From Ascidia mentula (taxonomy: Eukaryota; Chordata; Ascidiacea; Phlebobranchia; Ascidiidae), in the NCBI GenBank assembly GCA_947561715.1, contig OX387202.1, positions 16,567,001 through 16,631,000 on the forward strand: a stretch of 64,000 bases of DNA, read 5' to 3'. Both the position numbers and the translations under genes were made by a program. Each line of letters starts with the position of its first letter. The stretch's first letter is position 1. This document shows positions 1 to 13,800 of the stretch, piece by piece. The notes under the pieces are model-generated. The model searched no databases, was not told the DNA's origin, and worked only from the letters and a program-made list of their open reading frames with translations.

Positions 1-144
1 AATAAATAATTTAGATGTGTTGATATTTTAATAGTGCTATATTGGTGCAATATTAACAGCTAAATGGAGTTGTATAAATAATGTTGTCGGCGATACAAGA
101 CTTTCTATTTTCCACTAAAAAATGTAATTTAAACTGTCAGAAAT

Positions 145-1915
<1,771 letters not shown>

Positions 1916-2123
1916 TTTGACACAAACCCGTGCCACACGCAAAAAATTATTTTATGTAATCTCGTCCTTTGAATGTGTTGACTCAGCAATTTAATTTGTT
2001 TTGGAATTGCTGAGTAATTTTTAATAAAAAAATGCTAAACTAAACTGAAACATCATGTTTGTCAACAATGAAACAACGTGCCAGTAAAAATCTTTTTTTG
2101 TCATAATTTACATTACTTTAGGC

Positions 2124-4432
2124 CACCAGTGCACAACCAGCATGCGGCCGCGGACGCTATTTTTTTGCGGCCGTGCACATTTATATCAAAATATATGCAT
2201 TAGCGGCCGTCGTTGCTTTGAAACTTGTTTTTAAAGCGGTCTCAAAAGTTAAGCTTTTAATTAGGCCCATTTCCATTTCCGCGTAAAACACATTCGTTCG
2301 CTGTAGCGAGTAGTAACTGGTGCAGCCACCGCAACATTTAAAACACAGGCGAGACAAAGCGCAACAATTCGGATGGTGACGTCATAAAACATTGATAGCA
2401 TATCGGTGAATTGTCATGAACGCATGTACAATTGTCAAAAAGCTAAACAGTGGAACCACTCAGTCATGTCGCTGAAACGAAAAAGGTTGTTAGAAGAGAA
2501 AGGGGCGTTTAGTCCCAAATGTGAGGTGGATTATTTTATGATGAAGACAGCAACACATTCCATGAAGTGTTTAATTTGCAGTCAAATCCTTAAAACTGTA
2601 AAAGGGGATAATGCAAAGCAGCATTTTCAGCGGCATCTGTCACACGCCTATGAAAAGTCGGACGGAGAGTCTAGGAAGGTCAGTGTCGAAAATTTAAAAA
2701 AGCGTGTACGTCCGCAAAGCGCTTGCATCTCGTCCTTCGTTCACTCCACCAATCAACGTTGCGAAGCTTCCTACAAAGTGGCATGTCATCTAGGTGTTGC
2801 AGGAAAGCCTTATTACGATGGAGAACTTGTTAAGCGATGTATCATAGACGTTGTTAAATGCATTCATTCCGGCAAAGAAATAGATCACTCATCGATTCCT
2901 CTCTCGCGCGCTACTGTGCAACGCCGGCAATCTGACATAGCTTAGCAGTTGAAGCTCTCTCTGAAAGCAAAAGTTAATAAAGAAGGGAGTTTACTTGCGC
3001 TCGCTGTTGACGAATCTACGGACATCAACAACTCTGCGCAACTGCTGGTCTTCGTTCGTTCTCTATCTACAAGTTTTGAGTTGTGTAAGGATCTTCTTTC
3101 ACTGGCTACCCGTGGTGAAGACATATTTGATGCAGTCAAAAATGCCTACATTCGCTCCAGATTAGATTTAAAACGTCTTCATGGCATTTTCACGGATGGC
3201 GCACCTGCCATGACGGGTAAGCAACAAGGATTTGTGACAAGATTGTCAGATTACGTATGCAAGGAACATGGAAATAACGAGCTCATTAATCTTTACTGTA
3301 TTATCCACCATGAAGCATTGTGTTCCAAATCCATTGCTTTAAGTAACGTTCTGAAAGACGTAAATGGTATTATTTTATTCATTCGGGCATCACTTGAGAA
3401 ATTTTAAGCTCAAGTGATTCATCAGCGGAGGATGTGCTTTATCACTTTTCCGTCCGTTGGTTGTCATAGGGAGAAACATCTTGCCGTGTTCTGCTCTTGT
3501 GAATATTATGACTTTAAAAACATGTTCAACGTTGACTTCCTCACATCTCTTGCGCTTCTGGTGGATTCTAACTCATGTCAACAATCTGAACCAAAGTTTG
3601 CAAGGAAAAACAACAACAGTTTGTCTCCTGTACAAAAAAGTACAAGATTTCCGGGACAAATGTCTTCTCTTTAGGCATCGCAATTTCTTTCATTTTCCGC
3701 AAGTGACAGCGCTGATTGACAGCAAAGAATTAGACGTTGAGAATATTCCAATCGACATCTTTCCGGCGTTTTGGACGGGCTGTTGGAGGAATTTAACCGT
3801 TTTAAAGATTTTAAGAAAATTTCGCAAACAATCAGAATCGTTGCTTTTCCAAATCTGGTGGAAACCGAAATTGCACCGTTTCGTCTTCAAATGGGGCTGG
3901 TTGAGTTAAAAAATAACGAGCAGCTAGTAAAGAAATGTAAAGACGAAGAAGATTTGCTGGATACCTGGAAAAGTGCAGTTGAATATCCTAAACTGCAAGA
4001 ATTGTCCAGAAAAACTCTCGTTCTTTTTGAAGGCACTTACGTGTGCGAAACAGCGTTTTCAAAAATGAAGTATTTGAAGAACAAGTACCGAACACGTATG
4101 TTGGACAGCAATTTGGAGTCGGGTCTTCGTCTGATGATTTCAACGAGCAACCTAATTTTAAAAGTTTGTCTATGGGCGTACAAGAACAAGGCAGCCATTA
4201 AATACTTCGACTCTTCGTTACATTGTATACACGTAATTTGGTAATTGTAAATAATAAACAGTGCACATTTTTCAGGTATGGAATGATTTCCATTCCTTTC
4301 TGATAATGCTCACGTCAACTTGTCGTAATTATCAGGGGTATATCGTTGGAAAAGCAGTATATTCAATGGCGGCCGTTAGCACACAGTGGTGTGTGTTGCG
4401 GCCGGCAATAGTAAAAAGGTTGTGCACCCCCG
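2124..4432 (+). mobile_element. hAT DNA transposon, complete ends, inactive
   Basis: A 2,309-bp element is flanked on both sides by the same 8 bp, CTTTAGGC (2116-2123 and 4433-4440), the target-duplication length of hAT elements. Its ends are imperfect inverted repeats: the left begins CACCAGTGCACAACC and the right, read on the other strand, begins CGGGGGTGCACAACC. GC-rich GCGGCCGC-type subterminal motifs lie near both ends. The interior carries a hAT transposase reading frame on the plus strand with several disruptions. The perfect duplication indicates a fairly recent insertion. It lies about 200 bp upstream of the first exon of the MRM2-like gene. Confidence 0.9.
2466..4244 (+). pseudogene. 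Degenerate hAT transposase (ZBED5/SCAND3/GTF2IRD2-like group)
   Basis: The N-terminal part has a BED-type zinc-finger pattern, CLIC followed by HFQRH and LSH, then a hAT core with LALAVDESTD and the conserved TDGAPAMTGKQQGF. The C-terminal part has the hAT dimerisation signature: WKSAVEYPKLQEL, then TYVCETAFSKMKYLKNKYR. The frame is broken by an in-frame TAG at 2943-2945, a stop near 3405, a frameshift near 3560 (homology continues in another frame through LYKKVQDFRDK) and a shift back near 3770. It therefore cannot make a functional transposase. It is oriented with the element ends at 2124 and 4432. Confidence 0.85.
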
Positions 4433-4440
4433 CTTTAGGC

Positions 4441-6087
4441 TCAACAAATTATTTGCCGCCTTCAGACTTTATCCCACAGGCCTGATAACGAAATATTTGT
4501 TCGGATTGACCTGTTTGTCGGTGAATCATGTACAGAGAGACGGTTGGCAGAGACATTTAGGCAACTTTATACAATAGACTTTTGGCTTTGGACAGACTCT
4601 TCCGTCTGCGCCACCACATCATGGCCAGAATTAGTAAACCATCCAAATTTTGCAATACCAACAAACGTCGCCACAACAAATGTTATTTTTATATTTTTTT
4701 TAAATCTCCAGGATTGACGGATTTTTCTTTGTTGCCACCGCACTGGATCTAAGGGGGGAGGTGTCACAAAACTTTGTACTGCCCAGTTTACAATGCAACA
4801 TACGAAATTTTGTGCAACTAAAGTTAAAGCATGCTATTACGTCTTGTTTGGTAACAAAACTCTACAATCGTCCCTCAGACACACGTAAAGTAACCCCAGA
4901 TTTATTTATTCCGGATCTTTACATAATTCGGATATGTTTAGGTTTTTTTAAACTTCGGATAGTGCGGTTAATTAAATCGCCAATTCCAAATAAAAGTTAG
5001 TCCTTTACAGTCTTGAACTGAATCTTAACATCTGTGGTCACCTACTTGAACAGAAACCGAACCTAAACCGGAAACAAATCTTTCTAAATCCGTATAACAA
5101 GCGGATCGGCTTCCTGATCTTCTCCACATGTTTTTAACGCACCGATCATTTTAATTTTAGCTATTAAATGTATTAAATTGTTATGCCTATTTTTGAAAAA
5201 TTTACCCTACCTTTGAATACACAGAAATTCCTTTCTTGTGTCAAATCATATGGGTAACATGTTTTAGTATTCTATGGTCAAATTAGCCTAAAATTATGTT
5301 CAATCATGCGTGGTTAATAATGTTTTTTGGTGGTTTTATCTCTGTGATTAAACATGCTCTGTATTACAATATCACAGAAATCCAAATTGATTTATATACG
5401 GTTTATTATATTGAATATTAATGTATTTATCCAAAGCGAGCAGACGGCAGTTCATGCATTTGTAAAAACAAATTAAAATCACCGCCTTATGATGGAGCTC
5501 CTGTAAAGCAGAAAGGTTTAAATCAACGTCGTTGTTATAATTTTCGAAGTATAGTTTGCCCAACAAAACCTACACATTCTGCTTTACAGGAGCTAAATTG
5601 CACATACACTGTAAGTCAATGTTATGAGTTACAAGACTCTGTCACGATCTGACATGTGTCAGAAAACATGCAATATACGTTTTTACAAAAATTGTGTACA
5701 AAAGGCCTACGCACAAAACTGCAAGCTAAAGCTTATGAGAAATTATAGCTTATGCAGCTGTACGATAATTAGTGCAAGTATGCTCCGATATACGCGCGAA
5801 ACAGAAGAAATCAAGGTTGCAAAACACAGGGAAAACTAGTGGGTAAAAAAGAAACACATACTGCATAAGGATGCATGTGTTCTTCTATTACTTTATAGTG
5901 GCTTCATATTCGTTGTGAACTTTAGAAGTACTTAAAGTCCTTTGAAATAAACGCAAAAAAAACTTTCAGCGGTTTTAAAACAGGTTATTAAAAATCATCA
6001 TGCATTTCCGCCATAGAAATCACACGCAAAAAGTAGAAGTGCAAATGTAATTCTCTCAACATTTTGAAACAAAGTGCAGAAAGAAAG
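4441..6087. other. Intergenic, no gene recognised; contains an 18-bp perfect inverted repeat
   Basis: AT-rich spacer between the hAT element and the 3' end of the ZP gene. Only short ORFs without family resemblance are present. The one notable structure is a perfect 18-bp inverted repeat, 5496-5513 against 5577-5594, with a 63-base spacer. It could be a MITE remnant or a transcribed hairpin. Confidence 0.5.
5496..5594. repeat. Perfect 18-bp inverted repeat with 63-bp spacer
   Basis: AGCTCCTGTAAAGCAGAA at 5496-5513 is exactly reverse-complemented at 5577-5594. The arms would form an 18-bp hairpin stem if transcribed. No coding potential or target duplication was seen. Confidence 0.8.
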
Positions 6088-9000
6088 TCACTTCGTATAT
6101 GCCGGGTGTACGATGGAATAAACTTCGACGTTTCGTTGCTTTCTTTCCTTTCTCTCTTTCGATTTCTTGAGACGGCAATGCAAAATGGCACACGCCATTA
6201 TCCCAGCCATAACGACCACAGCGGCCAAGACTACGGCGATTATGACCAGCGTGGTTCCATCCAAACCTAAACATAGATTTTTGAAGAAAAATGCTGCATT
6301 TTGTTTAACCACTAAGACGATAGAAGTTAAAAGAATGATGCAAAATATTTTTGAAATAAACAAAAGCAAAAGGTTTTCTCAACAAAAAAACGGTTCCATA
6401 ATCACACTTAACAATGCAAATAGCTGCATATACAATATTTATATTGTCAGAATTTGATTAAATTTGAACATGGTTTTGTGGACACTGTTTTTCGTGCGCT
6501 AAAAGGTTCCACGATTTGATGTTTAACTTTCCAACATTGGAAACTTATATATTTGAGCAAAAATCAGATATTAATCTATCAAAATAAAGGATTAAATCTC
6601 AGCAGTAGGTACACGGTTTTTGACAAAGGCATAGCCGTTCAGCAGAGGTCCTTTTTACGAAACGAGACAGTGCATCACAGGCGGGCGTGGTTTTCTGCTT
6701 ACGTAAACTTAGTGTGCGGCGGTTGGGATTTCTTCGCGGTGTAAAAATAAATTTCAACGTCACAAAACGTCACCATTGATTAGAGCGGTGTTAGGGAGAC
6801 AACGCCAAAGCTTTTTTCACTGTTTCCAGTTTAACAGATTCCATGGGTGAATATTGATCAATACCACTGCAGGTTGGCGCGTAATATTGGATTACAAGTA
6901 AAATATATCAATCTGTAAACATATTTCCAGCGCCAGTTATGTGTTATATACCAGCCCAAGGCATCAGAATTCGGACTTCTAACTTAAATGTTCACCTTTT
7001 GCAGGTTCCGTCCTTGGGAACGGTGCCTCTGTGATGTTTTCAAGGGTCGGCGAAACACTGTAGTTTCGTTGAGGAAGAAGTTCATGGGGCTCAGGTTCGT
7101 CTAAAACCACCCTGTACGTGGTCGATATTGTCTCAGTCACGTCCGCGCCGCTCTGTCTTTTCCTTCTCCTCCGTTTCGAGCAAGTCTGATCAAATTTAAG
7201 CACGTTTAGCTTTCAGTGTTGGGATTCACACGTAGTGAACTGCCGGTTCACGACAGTGCATATTTGGGTATAAAACATATATGCAAAATAAGGTTTTGCG
7301 CACAATTGCCACCACAAACACACCCATTATTTGATGGAAAGGTAAAAATTTCTTTCTGTTCCAGTAGAATTGACATGAAGTGATTTATTTTTGTTATCTT
7401 TGCAGACAAAACAACTTTTTAAATGTAAGAAACTCCCATTTAGAATGTCGTTCGAACGATTAGATTTTTAAGTCGCTGCTTTGGTCTCGGAATCGTTGCC
7501 AAAAACAACTGAACGATAATTTGGACCAGTAATTCTCAACCTTATTGCACTTGCGAACCGGTCAAGTTAGGTAAGTTAGCAAGCACTTAAGCTAAATTGT
7601 AACAAAATTAACATGATAATAAAAGCAACATTGATTTGACAATAGAATAAAACAGTAAAATTTCATAGACAGCATAGCTTTCAGTAGCCGGCTAGTCGCT
7701 AAAATTAATTTAATTAAAAAATTATCAGGGTTCCGGACAGTATGGCTGAACCACTTCCTTCTTTTTCACCCACCGGTTCGCAATTGTTAGTACACAAGGC
7801 CACGACGCAGTGCGTGGTGATGGTGGAGCTGGTACGATACTTGAACACTTGATGATTGAATCGAGCGAAATTTTCTTTTCCATTTTCAGTTATTTGTGTT
7901 GAAACGCTATGTGTTGCACACCTGACAAACAATAAAAAAAACATACACATATTAAATTTTAAAATTGTTACAATAAAAAAAGTTGCAGTTTCACAAATGC
8001 ATGGTATCTGAAACGACGTCACAATGTCATTAAGATTTGACCGGATTTAATATTATGCAAAAATAGAATAATAAAATGCGTGATACAACTTTGTAAATGT
8101 AGTGCCGCAAAGTTTAAAAGAGGCGAACGCAACTGAAAAAAGTTAAGAAGAACTGGTATATATTACCGTAAATGATTTTACCACATATAAACCTAAAAAA
8201 CGAACGACCTATTGTTAAATTGGACGAAGTCATATAAAGAAAGTTAAACACAAATCTATTTTTACGCTTGTAACAGTCTACAGGATGAGCACTTATTTTG
8301 TTTTAAAACGCATTGGTTTTCAGTGATACTGACGATGCTTAATTGTAGGCGAAATGTATTCATATTAGAAAAAACCAACGACAAATGACTTGGGGTCTTT
8401 TCTTGTACAACTTACACAAAGCTAAATTTGCATCTTACCCTGGCTCGGCGATAAGTATGATCCTGTTCGTGTCGGAAGGGGACGGAGATGGTGTCGCCCA
8501 GCAATGTTCAAGGACCAACTTTATTTCACCAGACGGAGAAAGGTCGGTGCTGATCTGTGAATTGGCGAAATCAGCTTTTTGTTTGAGTGTTAACACTGCG
8601 GTTTGTGGCCACGTATTGGTGCTGATAATTTTATGTGAAGCATTTCGATCCATAAACAAGGTGGGAAATAGGAACAAAACAAAACTGCACATAGCATGTC
8701 ATGAATTTAAGTGCTTAAATCTTATCATCCATTTGTTGCTGTTGTTGCCCAAAAAAAACATTATTTACATGAATAAAAGCATTTTGGTGATCTTAGGAGA
8801 ATACACTTGTGTCATATTTCAGACGTCTTGACTGAACTGTATTTACGTATTTTTCGAGTTGGGCCATTATTAGTGGCAGTGTAGAGGACAACACAACATA
8901 CCTCAATGTACAGTTTCTGGTTGGTTTTAAGACTTGGGTTTGTCAGCTTTGTGGAGTACGAGGAATCACGGTACAAGCTCATGGTGGCTGTGTACTCAAT

Positions 9001-9129
9001 CACAGAATTTGCGTTGCCAAGGTCGCACAGAAGTAGCACCAATATGAGTAAAGATAAAACAGATACTTGCGCCTTAGTTTTCAATGACAGTGGGGAAATT
9101 TCCATCTTTTTAACTCTTCGTTGCTTCAT
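6088..9129 (-). CDS. Single-pass membrane ZP protein with only the ZP-C half-domain
   Basis: Five exons: 8902-9129, 8439-8554, 7774-7921, 6996-7185, 6088-6266; phases agree and give 286 residues. I start at the ATG at 9129; the ATG at 9105 is also possible. Order of parts: signal peptide (hydrophobic run about residues 21-37); ZP-C module beginning YTATMSLYRDSSYS, with HCWATPSPSPSD and the terminal cysteine cluster HCVVALCTNNCEPTC; a polybasic furin-type site RRRRKR (about 169-174); a Ser/Thr/Pro-rich stretch; a transmembrane helix (about 233-256); and a short basic tail ending VHPAYTK. This is the usual plan of ZP proteins, which are cleaved at the furin site and assemble into extracellular matrices or egg coats. 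The ZP-N half, normally the polymerisation unit, is missing: the signal peptide runs straight into ZP-C in exon 1. The partner and tissue cannot be inferred. Confidence 0.85.
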
Positions 9130-10862
9130 TCTTTCGCAGTAGCATGACTGTTCAGACTCAAAAGTAAGGCTGTGAAACCTATTGGTGGTCATGGACCTTA
9201 TCGTCAGAGTTGAGAGATGGCCGAACTTGTCGCACAGCAAACGCCGTCAACGGATGTTTAATATAAATCCAATTACTCGCTGGTTACACTGTTAAATGAC
9301 AAAAGAAATTTCGCATACTGTTGGTCGTGTAATTGGATTCGGGTTTTTAGACTCTTAAACCAAAAATCACAAAGTCTTTCATTTTGCGTAAATGTTTTTG
9401 ATACACCTGTGTGTCGCAAAACCTTTTCATGTACATTATAAGGTGCCTGCAGATATTCCTCTGCCCTTAACAAATAATTTAATACGAAACGAACAGGTCC
9501 CACACTTTGTTATTCACCGTGAGAACGTAAATATTTTGAATTGGGATAAAAGAAAGACAGTTTTCATTGCATATGTTTTTCACATCAACGGTGAATCCGT
9601 ATCGCCACTCTGACTTCAGCTACACTTCATTTCAAATCAATAAATATGCTTTTCGCAATTCGAACAGCAACGACAGTAGTTTATACGCCTGAAAAACGTG
9701 CACCTTTCTGTCTAAAAACACAAACTTTTATGTCTGGATGTCCGATACTAAACGAATCTTCGAAAATAGAACGTTGTCAACGGTCACGCCTCAGTTATAC
9801 CTCACCCATCCTGCGCACCCATACAAAGACGGCTTCCAAACCAGTACGTCACATTTGGCTTCTGTGACGTGCTTGGGATAACCCTGTGATTCAACCTGCT
9901 ATTTTTGCCACCACTGCGTTTCTCGTGAAAGCGTTTTCTCCAGCAAAATCGAAAACTAACAACTTGTTGACCAATAACCAATTCTAATTACTCCCTTTGA
10001 TACTGTTTACCTCGCCCAGTTTATCTTGTTAAGCAAACCAACAAAAAAACTATACAATAACAACCACCATTTGTTTATGCTTTGGGCGCAAGTTAAAGTT
10101 TGTTCGGTTTAACCACCTGTAACGCCCATTTGTTTTTATCCTGCTTTCTGCTTCGATCCAACGGTCTAATCTTATCAAGCTCACCAATATTTTTCAGCTT
10201 GGTATGGTCTGATTTGTCGGGTCAATTTGGCTTTGCTTTCATCGTTCGAAACAAAGTAAAAAGCGGTAGTGATGCCACCTAAAACGTCCGGATTAAATAG
10301 AAACTAAAGTTGGAAATGCAAGTGGTGTTCGCGTCACTATGGCGCCATATCAGAAATCTCGCCTATAAATTGGGACATGGCATTTTTTTTTTGTCCTACC
10401 AACCTATGCTTTGACGGTTTGATAGAAGTTTTTGCTTTTTGCTTATAGTTCCGTTCGACCTGATAAGACTTAATTGGCTCCAATGTATGTGCGGGTTTAC
10501 GTACTTCAGGAATTGTGCCTTGGTCGAAGTGGTTTTCACAAGCAGCGGGTTTAGAAATGCTGCATCTTGTTGCCAGAACACCAATTGCTATGGGCATCAA
10601 CGTAGGGCGTTTTTACTGATTAAATCATTATGGTGTCAAATCTCATTGAGCGCATTTGGTGGCTTGTTTAGATTGACACAAGTGTTGTTGTTTTCTAGTG
10701 GCTGGATAATATTTCTCAAGCGTTTTATGTAAAGTTGAATGTTTGGCAAAATGGAAACGCTGTGTTTTTGACTAGATTATGTTTTACCCAGCTGACCTCA
10801 AGTGACTGAAAAAAGCATAGGTTTAACTTGATTGTTGGCATTTGTACATAGAAGTCGTCAAA
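9130..10862. other. Intergenic between the divergent ZP and LAT-type genes; no gene recognised
   Basis: This spacer separates the 5' ends of two divergently transcribed genes, so it should hold both promoters. ORFs on both strands are short and resemble no family I know. No clear TATA element or other regulatory motif could be assigned. Confidence 0.4.
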
Positions 10863-13800
10863 ATGAATGATGAAAGCGACGAACGGCAACCTTTACTTGG
10901 GAACTTTGCACCTTCCTCTCTACCCTCAAGCGTTGATAGTTCCCCAGTAAAAAGCATCGCTTTATACAAGTAAGTCGTTTGTTTACTGCAAAAACTGTTG
11001 TACACCAATACTCAGTAATTGATGTTGAAGCAGATTTTTAGACGGCAATTTGTTTTTTTAAAGTCAGGTAACCACAATCAACAATTAATTCGCACGCAAA
11101 CCTTTAACTCACGTCTGACTTTCCGACTAAAATACGTAAAAATCTGATCGTTCCAGAAAACTAGTTTCTAAGAACAACAGGCACCCTTGCCAGTTATACC
11201 ACATTGCCTGAAACTTCCAAAGTACCTGTGCGACTAAATATAGGACCCAGCATCGGGTTGGGTCTATTGGAAACGCTTGACTTAATGTCAATCTGTTTTG
11301 AGAGGATATCGCTCAAGGCAACCAATTTACTTGCTTTTGGATGGAATTCATACGGCCTTTTTCTCTTTGGCCCCTCGTGGTTTTGCGTCATTCGAGTTGT
11401 CTGGGGCGTCTGGGACGGAACCTTCATATGGGTTTTCTGTTTTTAGTTTAAGCTGTTGATTCCTTGGTTCACGCTGTTGATTCCTTGGTTCTCCATGCAT
11501 TATGGGCTAAGTACGCGTCTAAGAATGCACAAGAAAGGGTTTTAACCAAATCCGGGTTAAGCAAATTGAACGAAACACACTCCATTTAAAGAAACCACAA
11601 TGTTGGATGAATGTATTCAGCTTGTCTTTTGTTTCTTGTGGTTCGTCCTGGAGTCATAAACAGACTTGACGGAAGCTTACAAACGCCGATATCGCCACCA
11701 ATACGCAACCATTCTGAAAACTTATATATACTGAAATCTCCATTACGTGCCCTTTTAACTTAAGCATCATAAAAAAAATTGACTGCAGGAACACTTTGAG
11801 CGATAAATTTTATAATTTGTCAACAATTTATCACTTAATATTGTTTGTTTATTGGGAATTAAGTCCATATTGCTTGCCAGTAGCTCTGCGCTTGCATTTT
11901 TTTGTTATTTCGAACAATTGATCAGTATTTGAATATAAATGCCAAAGATAACATGCTTCTTATTAAGCAGACGTTTCGAACACGACGTGTTCATCATCAG
12001 TACTAATTTGGAATGAGTTGCAGCAAGGCGCGAAGACAGTGGTTTGTCAGTATTTGTCATACAATTTTGTTGAGAACATACAATTTCCACTGTAATCTAC
12101 CGTGAGAAATCTACCATGCAGTCGCATTGGGAGATGACGGGTTGTGATCTGCCTGAGCGAAACTAATCAAAACCGGAAGACCAATTCGGTTCATAGAACG
12201 ATGTCTTTGATCCAAATCCGCAGACTTAAGCGCCCCAAGGACTATCTAATAGTGATGGTGTAAAGCAGGATTTTGAACAACTTGTTTGGGTCCATGGACC
12301 AGGTCATTTGACAAATGAGTAAGCGGGGTAAATCCACCCATCGTCTGAACCCCTTCGAATGGTCACTTTGGGTCCACGGCCCCCAGTTTGCAACCCACTG
12401 GTTCAAAATTAGTCCAACAAGTGACAGTTTGATACTTGATTAGATTAGTTTTCCGAACAACCAGGCAAACGTCTTACCTGAAAGAAAACAAACAGAAAAC
12501 GTTTGGAAGTAAACTATATTTCAATATTAAAGTGGTTGCAGCTTGCACTTGATGTGAAAGGTATGCGAGAAAGGCGCTTTTTAGGCCAGAAAAATCGTAG
12601 AAAGGGGGTAGGCTATACGCTTAGCTGCACACAGCGGTGACCTACCCATCCAAAGAGGTCGCCGCTACGTCATTGACCAACTTTGACGTTTTCCGGCGAC
12701 GCTGTGCTAAAAAACAAGCTTTTCATTGTGTACTGACCGTAGTATGTACAAATATCACCCGAAACTAGTTGGAATCACGTTGTTGTGGTAAACCGTGCGT
12801 GTTTGTAAAACTTGTACCAGCGGGCGCGTTGAAGAGTTCGATGTTACCTTTGTGCGAAATTGTACCTTGTGGTGTAAATCGATGTTGCCTGCTGGTTTTC
12901 AGTGTCCAGTCGCGCTCTTGTCATAAGACCTGATCGATTTTAAAGGCTTGTTTTCCAATTAGTTTGATTTATCGCGGTAAGTAGAATTGGACTCGAGACG
13001 ACCTTTGAAATGAAAACCGCGAGTCGGGCTTCGAATGCAGGTTTTTGTTTTGTAAACAAAGCGTTACTGAATATACTGAATATGACAAATGCAAACTTTG
13101 TGTTATACTTCCTGTGGCAGTTCCGGCATGTAAAATTGACAGCGGGTCTGTCATGCGATGCAATTTATTTTCATGCCTCTTTGTAACGGACAAAGCACAC
13201 CTTTCAAACACTTGGCGAATGATGTAAAATGCACCCTGAAATCTAACACCAGACTTTATTGTTGCCTAGCCCAACCGCTCAGGAATGTAAAAATGCAAAT
13301 TCAATGGGCACAGATGCCACGCCACCCTTCCGAACCCTTGTACCGATAACCACGCATACTTCTGCGTCACCAATTAAAACGTAACTCGCGTTGGGAATTG
13401 CAATCGGAGCTGTCTCATCCGTCGTTGCCTTTAATGTCCAGGCAAGTGGGCGACCGCATTTGGCTCTCGCGCCAATGGCATGGGAAGACGAGGTTACGGG
13501 ACGCTCGCCAGTTCTTACAGTTTGCGACCGAAAGTTTTTGCGATATCGCAAAGCTCTTAACATCCAACTGTTTTACAGCTGTGTGGAAATTTGGTCGCGT
13601 GTTTTTTTTTGTATGTGGCGCGACACCTCTCAAATGGACGTGACGTTTTCGCGCGCTTTGCACTGGAAGGAAGCTGGATACTTTTCACGTTGGTGTGAAA
13701 AATGTTCTGACACAGAATAGAGTTCGTTCGGCGGAGATAAGCTTTTGTTGATAATACGCAGTATTTAGTAAACTAAAAAATTTTCAGTTCGCCGTTACGA

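Noticed and set aside
8385..8831. 148-codon plus-strand ORF
   Set aside because: It lies antisense over exon 2 of the ZP gene and its intron and is a shadow of that gene.
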